11,056 bases of DNA from an uncultured Clostridia bacterium (GTDB lineage Bacteria > Bacillota > Clostridia > Oscillospirales > Ruminococcaceae), in contig CANRPG010000052.1 of the NCBI GenBank assembly GCA_947632425.1, positions 1 through 11,056 on the forward strand. Reading direction: 5' to 3'. Every line of letters begins with the position of its first letter. Positions within the stretch are counted from its first letter, which is position 1. A program made the position numbers and the translations under genes. Under the pieces are notes generated by a model. It made no database searches. It saw only the letters and a program-made list of their open reading frames with translations, and was not told the DNA's origin. Shown piece by piece: positions 1-6,438 of this stretch.

Positions 1-41
1 CCTGCATATGCCACTGCTATGCGCAGTTTATTTTCGGGCAT
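1..41 (-). CDS. Start of an unidentified leftward gene (partial, 13 codons)
   Basis: Only the N-terminus is in the window: it reads MPENKLRIAVAYA followed by an incomplete glycine codon. The start is well supported, because an AGAGGTG Shine-Dalgarno lies 8 bases upstream of the ATG at 41 and a sigma-A type promoter lies just beyond it (78-106). The basic residues followed by a short beta-strand-like IAVAYAG could begin a nucleotide-binding or ATP-grasp fold, but 13 residues are too few to name a family. It is divergent from the small-protein operon that starts at 249. Confidence 0.7.
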   Translation of the reverse strand, partial: MPENKLRIAVAYA

Positions 42-77
42 AAGTTTTTCACCTCTGTGCAAGTTTCATACATAATA

Positions 78-106
78 ATTATACCACACATATTTGCATT
101 TTTCAA
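78..106 (-). promoter_or_regulatory. Sigma-A type promoter for the leftward gene at the left edge
   Basis: On the minus strand a TTGAAA -35 box (101-106) is followed after exactly 17 bases by a TATAAT -10 box (78-83). Transcription would start near position 71, giving a leader of about 30 bases before the ATG at 41. It faces away from the promoter at 182-210. Confidence 0.75.
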
Positions 107-181
107 TAGCACTTGCATATAAATATCAGCATTTTAATTTTTATTAATATTTTAACATATGATATTTGCCTGACATAGCTC

Positions 182-210
182 TTGCAATTTGCGACAAAAT
201 AGTATATAAT
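182..210 (+). promoter_or_regulatory. Sigma-A type promoter for the two-gene membrane-protein operon
   Basis: TTGCAA (182-187) and an exact TATAAT (205-210) are separated by 17 bases. The expected start is near 217, leaving a leader of about 32 bases that contains the Shine-Dalgarno AAAGGAA (233-239) of the gene starting at 249. Confidence 0.7.
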
Positions 211-248
211 AAAAGTAGTATATATTTTCTTGAAAGGAACGATGTTTT

Positions 249-545
249 ATGAAGCTTACCGATAAAGAGCGCGAGGGCAAGCAGCTGCTTTACGACGGCA
301 TGACATACGCTGCGATCGCGGCATCTTCGGCACTAGCGGCTGTGCTTTTGACGAGCAACAAAAAGCCCGGAAAGACAATGAAAAAGTTCAAGAAAAACTA
401 CAAGCGCGTACACGGTGCACTCAGCTCCGCTGCCGACAAGGTAACGCTGAAATGGCTTGAAAGAGATGTTAAAGCCCACCCCGACAAATACATAAAGCGC
501 GACAAGGGCATACACATTGACCCTGCCGAGATGATCGACATCTGA
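249..545 (+). CDS. Small single-pass membrane protein, function unknown
   Basis: This 98-residue protein is not recognised as a named family. A charged N-terminus (residues 1-17) is followed by one likely membrane segment, alanine-rich (about 20-36, YAAIAASSALAAVLL). The rest is strongly basic and hydrophilic, with a lysine/arginine-rich stretch around 38-53 and an acidic C-terminus. By the positive-inside rule the large basic domain is probably cytoplasmic. The start is chosen because AAAGGAA lies 9 bases upstream; the ATG at 242 opens only a seven-codon frame. The stop codon overlaps the ribosome binding site of the next gene, so the two are probably translationally coupled and may act together. 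Confidence 0.8.
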   Translation: MKLTDKEREGKQLLYDGMTYAAIAASSALAAVLLTSNKKPGKTMKKFKKNYKRVHGALSSAADKVTLKWLERDVKAHPDKYIKRDKGIHIDPAEMIDI

Positions 546-553
546 GGTGCGAT

Positions 554-937
554 ATGAGAAGATATCTTACCCTTTACAGAAAGTATTTCAAAGAAGCCTT
601 AGAAAGCGGCGTTGACCCCGAAAAACTTCTGGCGTATCATCTCAGGCAGATAGAGTTTTTCCAGCACGAGCGGCTTATACACCTTATTGTTACGCTGCTG
701 TTCGCGCTGGCAACGGTGATGACGATAATCGCAACGGCTGTTACAAATTCTATCTCGTTCGCTATTCTGACGCTTATGCTGCTGTGCCTGCTGATACCAT
801 ATATAGCGCATTATTTCTTTCTTGAAAATCAGGTGCAGTATATGTATGACGATTACAACAAACTGTACATAAAAATACACGGTTTCGGCTACGCAAGCGA
901 TACCGAAAAGAAAGCGCACAAAAATAAGACCTCTTGA
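554..937 (+). CDS. Two-helix membrane protein, function unknown
   Basis: The protein has 127 residues. The first 40 are soluble and helical (YRKYFKEAL...). Two adjacent hydrophobic helices follow, at about 42-64 and 67-90, and then an aromatic and tyrosine-rich juxtamembrane region (YMYDDYNKLY, about 96-105) with a short basic tail. No catalytic motif is visible and no family name is assigned. Its GAGGTG ribosome binding site (544-549) overlaps the stop codon of the upstream 98-residue gene, and the start is 8 bases after that stop, which indicates one operon and coupled translation. The last codons and the TGA form the left arm of the transcription terminator at 926-959. Confidence 0.8.
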   Translation: MRRYLTLYRKYFKEALESGVDPEKLLAYHLRQIEFFQHERLIHLIVTLLFALATVMTIIATAVTNSISFAILTLMLLCLLIPYIAHYFFLENQVQYMYDDYNKLYIKIHGFGYASDTEKKAHKNKTS

Positions 938-959
938 AAAAAGAGGTCTTTTGTATTTT
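926..959. terminator. Bidirectional intrinsic terminator overlapping a stop codon
   Basis: A perfect 10-bp stem, AAGACCTCTT (926-935) with AAGAGGTCTT (941-950), encloses a GAAAA loop and is followed by TTGTATTTT. It ends the rightward two-gene operon, and its left arm encodes that operon's last residues and the first base of the stop. On the minus strand the stem is followed by TTATTTTTG, and the leftward permease gene stops at 958, so the same hairpin probably terminates both convergent units. Confidence 0.8.
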
Positions 960-1692
960 ACAGGTCTTTCTTTCTGAAAACAAGGCAGCTTATCAGCAGC
1001 GATAGTATTATATACACAAGCGCGAGCGGCACCATTTCGCCGACGTCTATTCCGTTTTCGCCAAGCAGCAGCATCTGATGTGTGATGAGATATTTGTCAA
1101 AGTCAATACCCCAGTCGTATTTGTAGGAGAATATCATAAGTATCGAAGTTATCGTGCTTGCAAAGCCGAGCGACGTTATAACGGTCAGCATTATCGAGCC
1201 TGCGTGCGAGCGTATCAGCACCGAGAACATAAGGAACACGCATACAAGCGCAAATTGCAGCAGATAGTTCATTCCCATTATCTCCAAAAGCCATGACATA
1301 CTGCCAATATCAAAGCTGTCTGCTAATATCGAAAGCATGAAACATTCAAGCACAACTATCAGCACATAGTAGCCCAGCAAAAATACCGCGCAGCAAACAA
1401 GCTTTGAAAAAACATACTCCAAACGATTATTCAGCTGACCGATATAGCTTTTTATAAAGCCTGTATGCAGATCTTTCGTCAAGAACAGTATCACTGCTAT
1501 TCCCACAAAAAGCTGAAAGATGCCATCTGCCATAAGTTCCTGCATGACCTCACTAAGATGAAATTTGTAGCCATGAATAAAGGTCATAACTCTTGTCATC
1601 ATAAACTGCAACAGCGTTGAGATGATGAGCACAATATACAGCCCTCTCATCTTTATCATACGGTAAAGGTCCATTCTGATAAGGTTTGTCAT
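958..1692 (-). CDS. ABC-2 type transporter permease, bacitracin/lantibiotic exporter type
   Basis: This 244-residue integral membrane protein has six likely transmembrane helices (about 18-34, 57-72, 98-124, 143-161, 166-188 and 219-239) and a basic C-terminus (FRKKDL). The first cytoplasmic loop reads DLHTGFIKSYIGQLNNR (74-90), resembling the D-x-x-x-G-x-I-K loop of the BcrB/LanE-like ABC-2 family. It is the membrane partner of the ATPase encoded just upstream. The ATPase stop and this start share one base (TAATG), and its GGGAGGTG ribosome binding site lies inside the ATPase gene. The substrate cannot be read from sequence. Family members export or expel antimicrobial peptides, but some have unrelated roles. 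Confidence 0.88.
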   Translation of the reverse strand: MTNLIRMDLYRMIKMRGLYIVLIISTLLQFMMTRVMTFIHGYKFHLSEVMQELMADGIFQLFVGIAVILFLTKDLHTGFIKSYIGQLNNRLEYVFSKLVCCAVFLLGYYVLIVVLECFMLSILADSFDIGSMSWLLEIMGMNYLLQFALVCVFLMFSVLIRSHAGSIMLTVITSLGFASTITSILMIFSYKYDWGIDFDKYLITHQMLLLGENGIDVGEMVPLALVYIILSLLISCLVFRKKDL

Positions 1693-2603
1693 TATCTTGC
1701 ACCTCCCGTAATTCTTATGTAGTAGTCTTCCAAAGCCTCTCCGCTGACATTCAGCTTTGATACCGCTATGCCTGCTTCTACCAGCGCTTTGTTTACAGCC
1801 GCGCTCTCGTCAATGCGCTCGGTAACGTTTATCTGGTTTGCGTTTATCTGCTGAAGCTGCGTTATGCCAATGCTTTGAAGCACTGCCATCGCGGCGGCAG
1901 CTTTGTCTACTACGATCTCTATCTTGGCGGCGCACTCGTCTTTAAGCTGCTGTGCCGAAAGTTCTTTGAGCAGCACGCCGTTTTCTATAATGCCTATGTG
2001 CGTGGCAATTTTAGCAAGCTCATCAAGTATGTGGCTTGATATAAGAATAGTTATATTTCTCTCTATTGCAAGGCGGTGTATGGTCTCTCTGACCTCTACA
2101 ATACCCTGTGGGTCAAGACCGTTTATAGGCTCATCGAGCACCATAAATTCGGGGTCGCCCACCAGCGCTATTGCAATGCCGAGCCTCTGGCGCATACCCA
2201 AAGAAAAGTCTTTCGCTTTTTTCTTGCCTGCATCGAAAAGCCCAACCGCCTGCAAAAGCTCGTTAACATAGCCCACGTTATAAACGCCGCGTACAAGGCA
2301 CTTTGCTTTTACGTTTTGAAATGCTGTCATATCGGGGTATATGCCGGGGGCTTCAATAAGGCAGCCGACCTTCTCACGCACCGCGCCAAGCTGCGCGCCC
2401 GAACAGCCGAACAGCTCATAGCTGCCGCTTGTCTGGGTAGAAAGTCCTGCTATTATCTTCATAAGTGTGGTTTTTCCAGCGCCGTTACGACCTATAAAGC
2501 CGTACACCGCGCCTTTCGGTATGTGCATAGACACATGGTCTATCGCGTTATGCCTGCCGTATGTTTTGGTAAGGTCTTGCGTTGTAAGCAGATATTCGCT
2601 CAT
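1692..2603 (-). CDS. ABC transporter ATP-binding protein, BcrA/LanF type with E-loop
   Basis: This 303-residue cytoplasmic ATPase powers the permease encoded next. Visible motifs are Walker A GRNGAGKT (38-45), signature SLGMRQ (134-139), Walker B FMVLDEP (153-159) and the switch histidine in SSHILDE (H191). Where most ABC proteins have the Q-loop glutamine, this one reads CLIEAPGIYPDMT (81-93), so E84 forms the E-loop known from lantibiotic-immunity and bacitracin-type ATPases. After the core, residues from about 225 form the family's C-terminal alpha/beta extension, as in BcrA. A perfect AAGGAGG Shine-Dalgarno precedes the start. It lies 16 bases after the thioesterase gene and overlaps the permease start. 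No histidine kinase, response regulator or peptide precursor gene is nearby, so a bacitracin- or lantibiotic-resistance role is only a family-based suggestion. Confidence 0.92.
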   Translation of the reverse strand: MSEYLLTTQDLTKTYGRHNAIDHVSMHIPKGAVYGFIGRNGAGKTTLMKIIAGLSTQTSGSYELFGCSGAQLGAVREKVGCLIEAPGIYPDMTAFQNVKAKCLVRGVYNVGYVNELLQAVGLFDAGKKKAKDFSLGMRQRLGIAIALVGDPEFMVLDEPINGLDPQGIVEVRETIHRLAIERNITILISSHILDELAKIATHIGIIENGVLLKELSAQQLKDECAAKIEIVVDKAAAAMAVLQSIGITQLQQINANQINVTERIDESAAVNKALVEAGIAVSKLNVSGEALEDYYIRITGGAR

Positions 2604-2619
2604 TTTGTCCTCCTTATAT

Positions 2620-3018
2620 TCAGCTGCCTGTTCTCATTCCTGTAGATGTCACCGAGGCAACTTTATTTCCAAGATTATCGGTTATAGATATCTCATAAAA
2701 GCAGGCGCGCCTGCCGTCTTTCAAAAGCTTTATCTCACTGAAAAGGGTGTCTCCTTTAGGCGAAGAAAGATATGTAATACTGCTTGAAAGAGTGACCGTG
2801 GGCACACCGCCAAGATTAGATGCTATCGCGAACGTAAAGTCGGCAAGGGTAAAAATTGCGCCGCCCATTACATGACCCGTGGCGTTTTCATGGCGTTTAT
2901 CGGTCTTTAAGCTGCACCTTACGCCGTTTTCATCAGCCTGCAATATCTCTATACCCGTGGTATCTACCGCGAAAATATCGTTTGCAAAGAACTTTTTTAC
3001 TTCATCAAATGTCATCAT
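2620..3018 (-). CDS. Hotdog-fold thioesterase, PaaI-like
   Basis: The 132-residue length fits a single hotdog-fold domain of the PaaI/acyl-CoA thioesterase family, which hydrolyses acyl- or aryl-CoA thioesters in the cytoplasm. The diagnostic segment is HENATGHVMGGAIFTLAD (43-60). It matches the family pattern H-x-N-x-x-G-x-x-x-G-G-x-x-x-x-L-A-D, with N45, G48, G52, G53 and D60 at the expected active-site positions. Strand-rich sequence ending in VASVTSTGMR completes the sheet. The start has a GAGGT ribosome binding site 7 bases upstream; the second methionine codon (3015) is an alternative. It is the first gene of the operon with the ABC transporter. The substrate and the link to the transporter are not evident. 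Confidence 0.88.
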   Translation of the reverse strand: MMTFDEVKKFFANDIFAVDTTGIEILQADENGVRCSLKTDKRHENATGHVMGGAIFTLADFTFAIASNLGGVPTVTLSSSITYLSSPKGDTLFSEIKLLKDGRRACFYEISITDNLGNKVASVTSTGMRTGS

Positions 3019-3054
3019 GATAATTACCTCTATATGTTGAATTACTTAACTAAT

Positions 3055-3083
3055 ATAATACCATACGGAATACAAAAAGTCAA
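3055..3083 (-). promoter_or_regulatory. Sigma-A type promoter of the thioesterase-ABC transporter operon
   Basis: Reading leftward, TTGACT (3078-3083) and TATTAT (3055-3060) are 17 bases apart. The expected start is near 3048, about 30 bases before the ATG at 3018. Its -35 box lies 17 bases from the -35 box of the divergent feoAB promoter. Confidence 0.75.
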
Positions 3084-3105
3084 TAGCTAATATATATATA
3101 TTGAC
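3079..3105. promoter_or_regulatory. Inverted repeat spanning both divergent -35 boxes, possible operator
   Basis: GTCAATA (3079-3085) and TATTGAC (3099-3105) form 7-base arms around a 13-base AT-rich centre. Five bases of each arm are simply the two opposed -35 boxes, so much of the symmetry may follow from the promoters. A regulator bound here would block both. It does not match the Fur or DtxR consensus well. Confidence 0.25.
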
Positions 3106-3129
3106 AAACAGCCCTTTATGATATATAAT
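3101..3129 (+). promoter_or_regulatory. Consensus sigma-A promoter of feoAB
   Basis: An exact TTGACA (3101-3106) and an exact TATAAT (3124-3129) are separated by 17 bases. Transcription should start near 3136, giving a very short leader of about 24 bases with no room for a riboswitch. A promoter this strong on an iron-uptake gene would be expected to need repression by an iron sensor, but no clear Fur box is visible. Confidence 0.85.
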
Positions 3130-3159
3130 AATCTATGTTATTGAGATAAAGAAAGAACG

Positions 3160-5523
3160 ATGTATATGTATCTGAACGAACTTAAAATAGGCAGCAGCGC
3201 CAGAATTACGACTGTCGGGGGCGAGGGCTCGCTGAGGCAGCATTTTCTCGATATGGGCGTTATACCAGGGGCTGTGGTAACGGCAGTAAAGCTTGCACCG
3301 CTGGGCGACCCGCTGGAACTGCGTATACACGGCTATGAACTAACGCTGCGAATCGACGATGCAAAAAAGATAGAAGTATTACCCGAAGAAGAAGGCGCGG
3401 TAAAAAACGAGCCGAAAGCAGACTTCAAAGTGCGCCGCCACACCGAACACCCGGGTCTTGGCGAGGGCGGCAGATACCACATTGAAACGGGTGAAAAGCC
3501 TCTGCCTGATGATGTGAAACTGACGTTCGCGCTGGCAGGCAACCAGAACTGCGGCAAGACTACCCTATTCAATCAGCTCACCGGTTCAAATCAGCATGTT
3601 GGAAACTTTCCCGGCGTTACGGTAGATCGAAAAGACGGCGAGATAAAGGGCTACCCCAACACGCTTATCACCGATCTTCCCGGAATTTACTCGATGTCGC
3701 CATATTCGAGCGAGGAAATAGTCACCCGTGAATTTATTATAAAAGACAAGCCTGCGTGCATTATAAACATTGCAGATGCCACGAATATTGAGAGAAATCT
3801 GTATCTTACAATGCAGCTTATGGAGCTTGACGTGCCGATAGTTTTAGCCCTTAACATGATGGACGAAATGCGCGGCAACGGCGGCTCGGTACATATAAAC
3901 GAAATGGAACAGCAGCTGGGAATACCCGTTGTGCCTATTTCGGCGGCAAAGAACGAGGGTATTGACGAGCTTGTAGGGCACGCGGTGCATATTGCAAAAT
4001 ATCAGGAAAAGCCCATGCGCACCGACTTTTGCGACAGCACCGAGAGCGGAGGCGCAGTACACCGCGCACTGCACGGAATAATGCACCTTATCGAGGATCA
4101 CGCCGCCGCGGCTGACATACCCGTAAGGTTCGCGGCAACAAAGCTTATCGAGGGCGACGAGGTAATAAAAAAGGCTCTGTCACTTTCCCCCAACGAGGAG
4201 GAAATGATAGAGCACATTATAACACAGATGGAGCAGGAACGCGGTCTTGACAGGGCGGCTGCCATTGCTGATATGCGGTTTTCTTTTATAAAGAAGCTTG
4301 TGCAGAAAACAGTGGTAAAGCCAGTTGAGAGCAAAGAGCGTGAAAGAAGCCGAAAGATCGATAAAATACTGACAGGCAAATATACCGCTATACCCTCATT
4401 TATAGCGATAATGGCAGTAATATTCTTGCTGACGTTCAACGTGATCGGCGCGTTTTTGCAGGGGCTTTTAGAAAAGGGCATTGACTTTCTCGCGCAGGAA
4501 ACGGACGACATACTCTCTGCCATGCACGTAAACGGTGTGCTGCGCTCGCTGGTGATAGACGGCGTATTTGGCGGCGTTGGCAGCGTGCTCAGCTTTATGC
4601 CGATAATTGTTACGCTGTTTTTCTTTCTCTCGCTTCTGGAGGACACAGGCTACATGGCAAGGGTGGCGTTCGTCACCGACAAGCTGCTTAGAAAAATAGG
4701 TCTTTCGGGGCGCAGCATAGTGCCTATGCTGATAGGTTTCGGCTGCACGGTGCCCGGCGTTATGGCAAGCAGAACGCTCCCCTCGGAGCGCGACAGAAAG
4801 ATGACCATAATGCTCACGCCGTTCATGAGCTGCACCGCAAAACTGCCTATCTACGGCTTTTTCGCGCACGCGTTCTTTCCAAAATACAGTGGTCTTATAA
4901 TGATAGGTCTGTATCTTTTCGGCATACTGGTGGGCATACTTACCGCGCTGGTTGCCAAGGTGTTCACTTTCAGCGGCGAGGCTGTGCCGTTTGTTATGGA
5001 GCTGCCAAACTACCGCCTGCCGGGGCTTAAAAACGTTATGCGGCTGCTGTGGGATAAGGCAAAGGACTTTTTGCAGCGTGCTTTCACAGTGATCTTTGCG
5101 GCATCAATAGTAATATGGTTCTTGCAGACGTTTGACGGTCAGTTCAACATGGTGACAGACTCGCAGGACAGCATACTTGCGGTAATAGCAGGCTTTATTG
5201 CGCCGATATTTGCACCACTCGGCTTTGGCGACTGGAGAGTTTCGACCGCGCTGGTTTCGGGCTTTATGGCAAAAGAGAGCGTTGTTTCTACGCTTTCGGT
5301 GCTGTTCACCAATGTCGATCAGCTTTTGCTGACTATATCCCCTACCTCGGGCGCGGCGCTTTTGGTGTTCTGCCTTTTGTATACGCCATGCATCGCTGCA
5401 ATTGCCGCCATTCGCCGCGAGCTTGGCACACGATGGTCGCTGTACATAATAGTTTTCCAGTGCGCTATTGCATGGATATTTGCGTTTCTGGTGCGCGCCC
5501 TCTGCCTGATGATAGGTATATGA
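3160..5523 (+). CDS. feoB: Ferrous iron transporter, FeoA-FeoB fusion
   Basis: The protein (787 residues) imports Fe2+ across the cytoplasmic membrane. Residues 2-76 form an SH3-like FeoA domain (LNELKIGSSARI, HFLDMGVIPG), joined by a charged linker (77-119) to FeoB. The FeoB G domain shows G1 GNQNCGKTT (127-135), G2 GVT (152-154), G3 DLPG (172-175), G4 NMMD (232-235) and G5 SAAKN (261-265). A helical linker (about 290-405) leads to the membrane domain with both cysteine-containing gate motifs, FGCTVPGVMASRT (527-539) and SCTAKLPIYG (557-566), then KES (705-707) and YTPC (741-744). Length equals one FeoA plus one full FeoB, so it looks intact. The ribosome binding site (GAAAGAA, 3151-3157) is weak and could serve the ATG at 3160 or at 3166. 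It forms a single-gene unit with its own promoter and terminator; no separate feoC is seen. Confidence 0.97.
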   Translation: MYMYLNELKIGSSARITTVGGEGSLRQHFLDMGVIPGAVVTAVKLAPLGDPLELRIHGYELTLRIDDAKKIEVLPEEEGAVKNEPKADFKVRRHTEHPGLGEGGRYHIETGEKPLPDDVKLTFALAGNQNCGKTTLFNQLTGSNQHVGNFPGVTVDRKDGEIKGYPNTLITDLPGIYSMSPYSSEEIVTREFIIKDKPACIINIADATNIERNLYLTMQLMELDVPIVLALNMMDEMRGNGGSVHINEMEQQLGIPVVPISAAKNEGIDELVGHAVHIAKYQEKPMRTDFCDSTESGGAVHRALHGIMHLIEDHAAAADIPVRFAATKLIEGDEVIKKALSLSPNEEEMIEHIITQMEQERGLDRAAAIADMRFSFIKKLVQKTVVKPVESKERERSRKIDKILTGKYTAIPSFIAIMAVIFLLTFNVIGAFLQGLLEKGIDFLAQETDDILSAMHVNGVLRSLVIDGVFGGVGSVLSFMPIIVTLFFFLSLLEDTGYMARVAFVTDKLLRKIGLSGRSIVPMLIGFGCTVPGVMASRTLPSERDRKMTIMLTPFMSCTAKLPIYGFFAHAFFPKYSGLIMIGLYLFGILVGILTALVAKVFTFSGEAVPFVMELPNYRLPGLKNVMRLLWDKAKDFLQRAFTVIFAASIVIWFLQTFDGQFNMVTDSQDSILAVIAGFIAPIFAPLGFGDWRVSTALVSGFMAKESVVSTLSVLFTNVDQLLLTISPTSGAALLVFCLLYTPCIAAIAAIRRELGTRWSLYIIVFQCAIAWIFAFLVRALCLMIGI

Positions 5524-5539
5524 ATAACAATCAACGTTG

Positions 5540-5573
5540 ACCGCTGACATTAAATTTTGTCAGCGGTTTTTTT
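5540..5573 (+). terminator. Intrinsic terminator of feoAB
   Basis: ACCGCTGACA (5540-5549) pairs perfectly with TGTCAGCGGT (5558-5567) around an 8-base loop, followed by a run of T to 5573. It starts 17 bases after the feoAB stop codon and separates this gene from the next promoter. Confidence 0.92.
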
Positions 5574-5584
5574 CAAAAATAGTG

Positions 5585-5613
5585 TTGACAAATAACGATA
5601 TATATGCTATAAT
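5585..5613 (+). promoter_or_regulatory. Consensus sigma-A promoter of the leucine-rich-repeat gene
   Basis: An exact TTGACA (5585-5590) and an exact TATAAT (5608-5613) are 17 bases apart, with the extended -10 element TGC directly before the -10 box. The leader is about 68 bases and ends in a near-perfect Shine-Dalgarno AAAGGAGGT (5672-5680). Strong constitutive expression is the simplest reading. Confidence 0.85.
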
Positions 5614-5687
5614 ATATATCAGCCGACATATTCTCATCTTATAAAAATGTATCTCAATTAAATTTTGGATAAAAGGAGGTAAAGATC

Positions 5688-6401
5688 ATGAATGATCAAG
5701 AAAACAAAACACTCGTGCTTAACAGCGCAGGCGAAGAAGAGTATAAGGGCAGGCTCGACCTTGTAAATGTGACTTTAGCAGACGGCGTTACCGAGATAGG
5801 TGAAGGCGCTTTTGAGGGCTGCAAAAACCTTGTGAGCATCACCATTCCCGACAGCGTGACAGAAATAGGCTCTATGATTTTCACAGACTGTGAAAGTCTT
5901 ACAAGCGTAAAACTGCCCTGCGGCATTGACGTAATACGCCACCTTGCTTTTTCGGGCTGCAAAAGCCTTGCTAGCATAAATATTCCCGACAGCGTAAAAA
6001 TGATATTTACCTTAGCTTTTGCAAACTGCAAGAGCCTTAAAAGCATAAACCTGCCCTACGGCGTTACCGAAATATGCACAGGCGCTTTCAGCTGTTGTGA
6101 AGATCTTGAAAGCATAAATATCCCCGGCAGTGTGACAAAAATAGCATCTGCTGCATTCTTGGGCTGCAAGAGCCTTAAAAGCATTAGCCTCCCGGAAGGT
6201 GTCAGCAAAATAGGCAGAGGCGCTTTCGCCTTTTGTGAAAGCCTTGAAAGCATAGTTATTCCCGACAGTGTGACAGATATAGACATATATGCTTTCAAAG
6301 ACTGCATGTGCCTTGTCAGCATAACCTACAAAGGAAAGACATACAGCTATGATGAAGTTGACGATTTGTATAATGATATAAACAATAGAAAAGCGCAATA
6401 A
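5688..6401 (+). CDS. Small BspA-like leucine-rich-repeat protein (LRR_5 type)
   Basis: The 237-residue protein consists of a short polar N-terminus (1-25), eight in-register 23-residue repeats (26-209) and a C-terminal cap. Each repeat follows the LRR_5/BspA pattern (I-x-I-P-x-S-V-x-x-I-x-x-x-A-F-x-x-C-x-x-L), with a cysteine at position 20 of every repeat (C45, C68, C91, C114, C137, C160, C183, C206). The cap (210-237) reads SITYKGKTYSYDEVDDLYND, a tail seen on such proteins in Ruminococcus-type genomes. There is no signal peptide, membrane helix or wall anchor, so it is probably cytoplasmic and likely a protein-binding scaffold. The start is fixed by a Shine-Dalgarno 7 bases upstream. It is a single-gene unit between two terminators. 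The binding partner is unknown. Confidence 0.9.
   Translation: MNDQENKTLVLNSAGEEEYKGRLDLVNVTLADGVTEIGEGAFEGCKNLVSITIPDSVTEIGSMIFTDCESLTSVKLPCGIDVIRHLAFSGCKSLASINIPDSVKMIFTLAFANCKSLKSINLPYGVTEICTGAFSCCEDLESINIPGSVTKIASAAFLGCKSLKSISLPEGVSKIGRGAFAFCESLESIVIPDSVTDIDIYAFKDCMCLVSITYKGKTYSYDEVDDLYNDINNRKAQ
5763..6314 (+). repeat. Eight tandem 69-bp coding repeats with a 138-bp higher-order period
   Basis: The region encodes the eight 23-residue leucine-rich repeats. Odd repeats carry L-[PA]-x-G-[VI] (LADGV, LPCGI, LPYGV, LPEGV), while even repeats carry I-P-[DG]-S-V (IPDSV, IPDSV, IPGSV, IPDSV). The alternation is strict across all four pairs. The copies have diverged at DNA level, so this is an old coding repeat and not a recent expansion. 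Confidence 0.85.
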
Positions 6402-6438
6402 TTGACTGCTCACACCAACTGAAGCCAAAAATACAAAA

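Noticed and set aside
242..265. Possible short upstream open frame before the 98-residue gene
   Set aside because: Its ATG is only 2 bases from the Shine-Dalgarno and the frame has seven codons; the ATG at 249 has proper spacing.
2076..2645. Rightward open frame (189 codons) opposite the ABC ATPase
   Set aside because: It is antisense to intact Walker A and signature motifs and has no promoter or Shine-Dalgarno; it is a shadow of the real gene.
3088..3100. TA-rich run between divergent promoters as a possible origin or melting element
   Set aside because: It is only 13 bases long and explained as AT-rich promoter spacing.
3113..3159. Possible Fur or DtxR iron box in the feoAB leader
   Set aside because: The TGATATATAATAATC and TTATTGAGATAAAG stretches only loosely resemble the consensus, and the region is too AT-rich to judge by eye.
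4098..4646. Leftward open frame (182 codons) inside feoAB
   Set aside because: It is a serine-rich translation of the opposite strand of the FeoB helical linker and first membrane helices, with no initiation signal.
5531..5540. Perfect 10-base palindrome TCAACGTTGA after the feoAB stop
   Set aside because: It is short, abuts the terminator stem and has no partner copy in the window.
5763..6314. Regular 69-bp spacing suggesting a CRISPR-like or non-coding tandem array
   Set aside because: The period equals 23 codons and the frame is intact; copies vary mainly as a coding leucine-rich repeat should.
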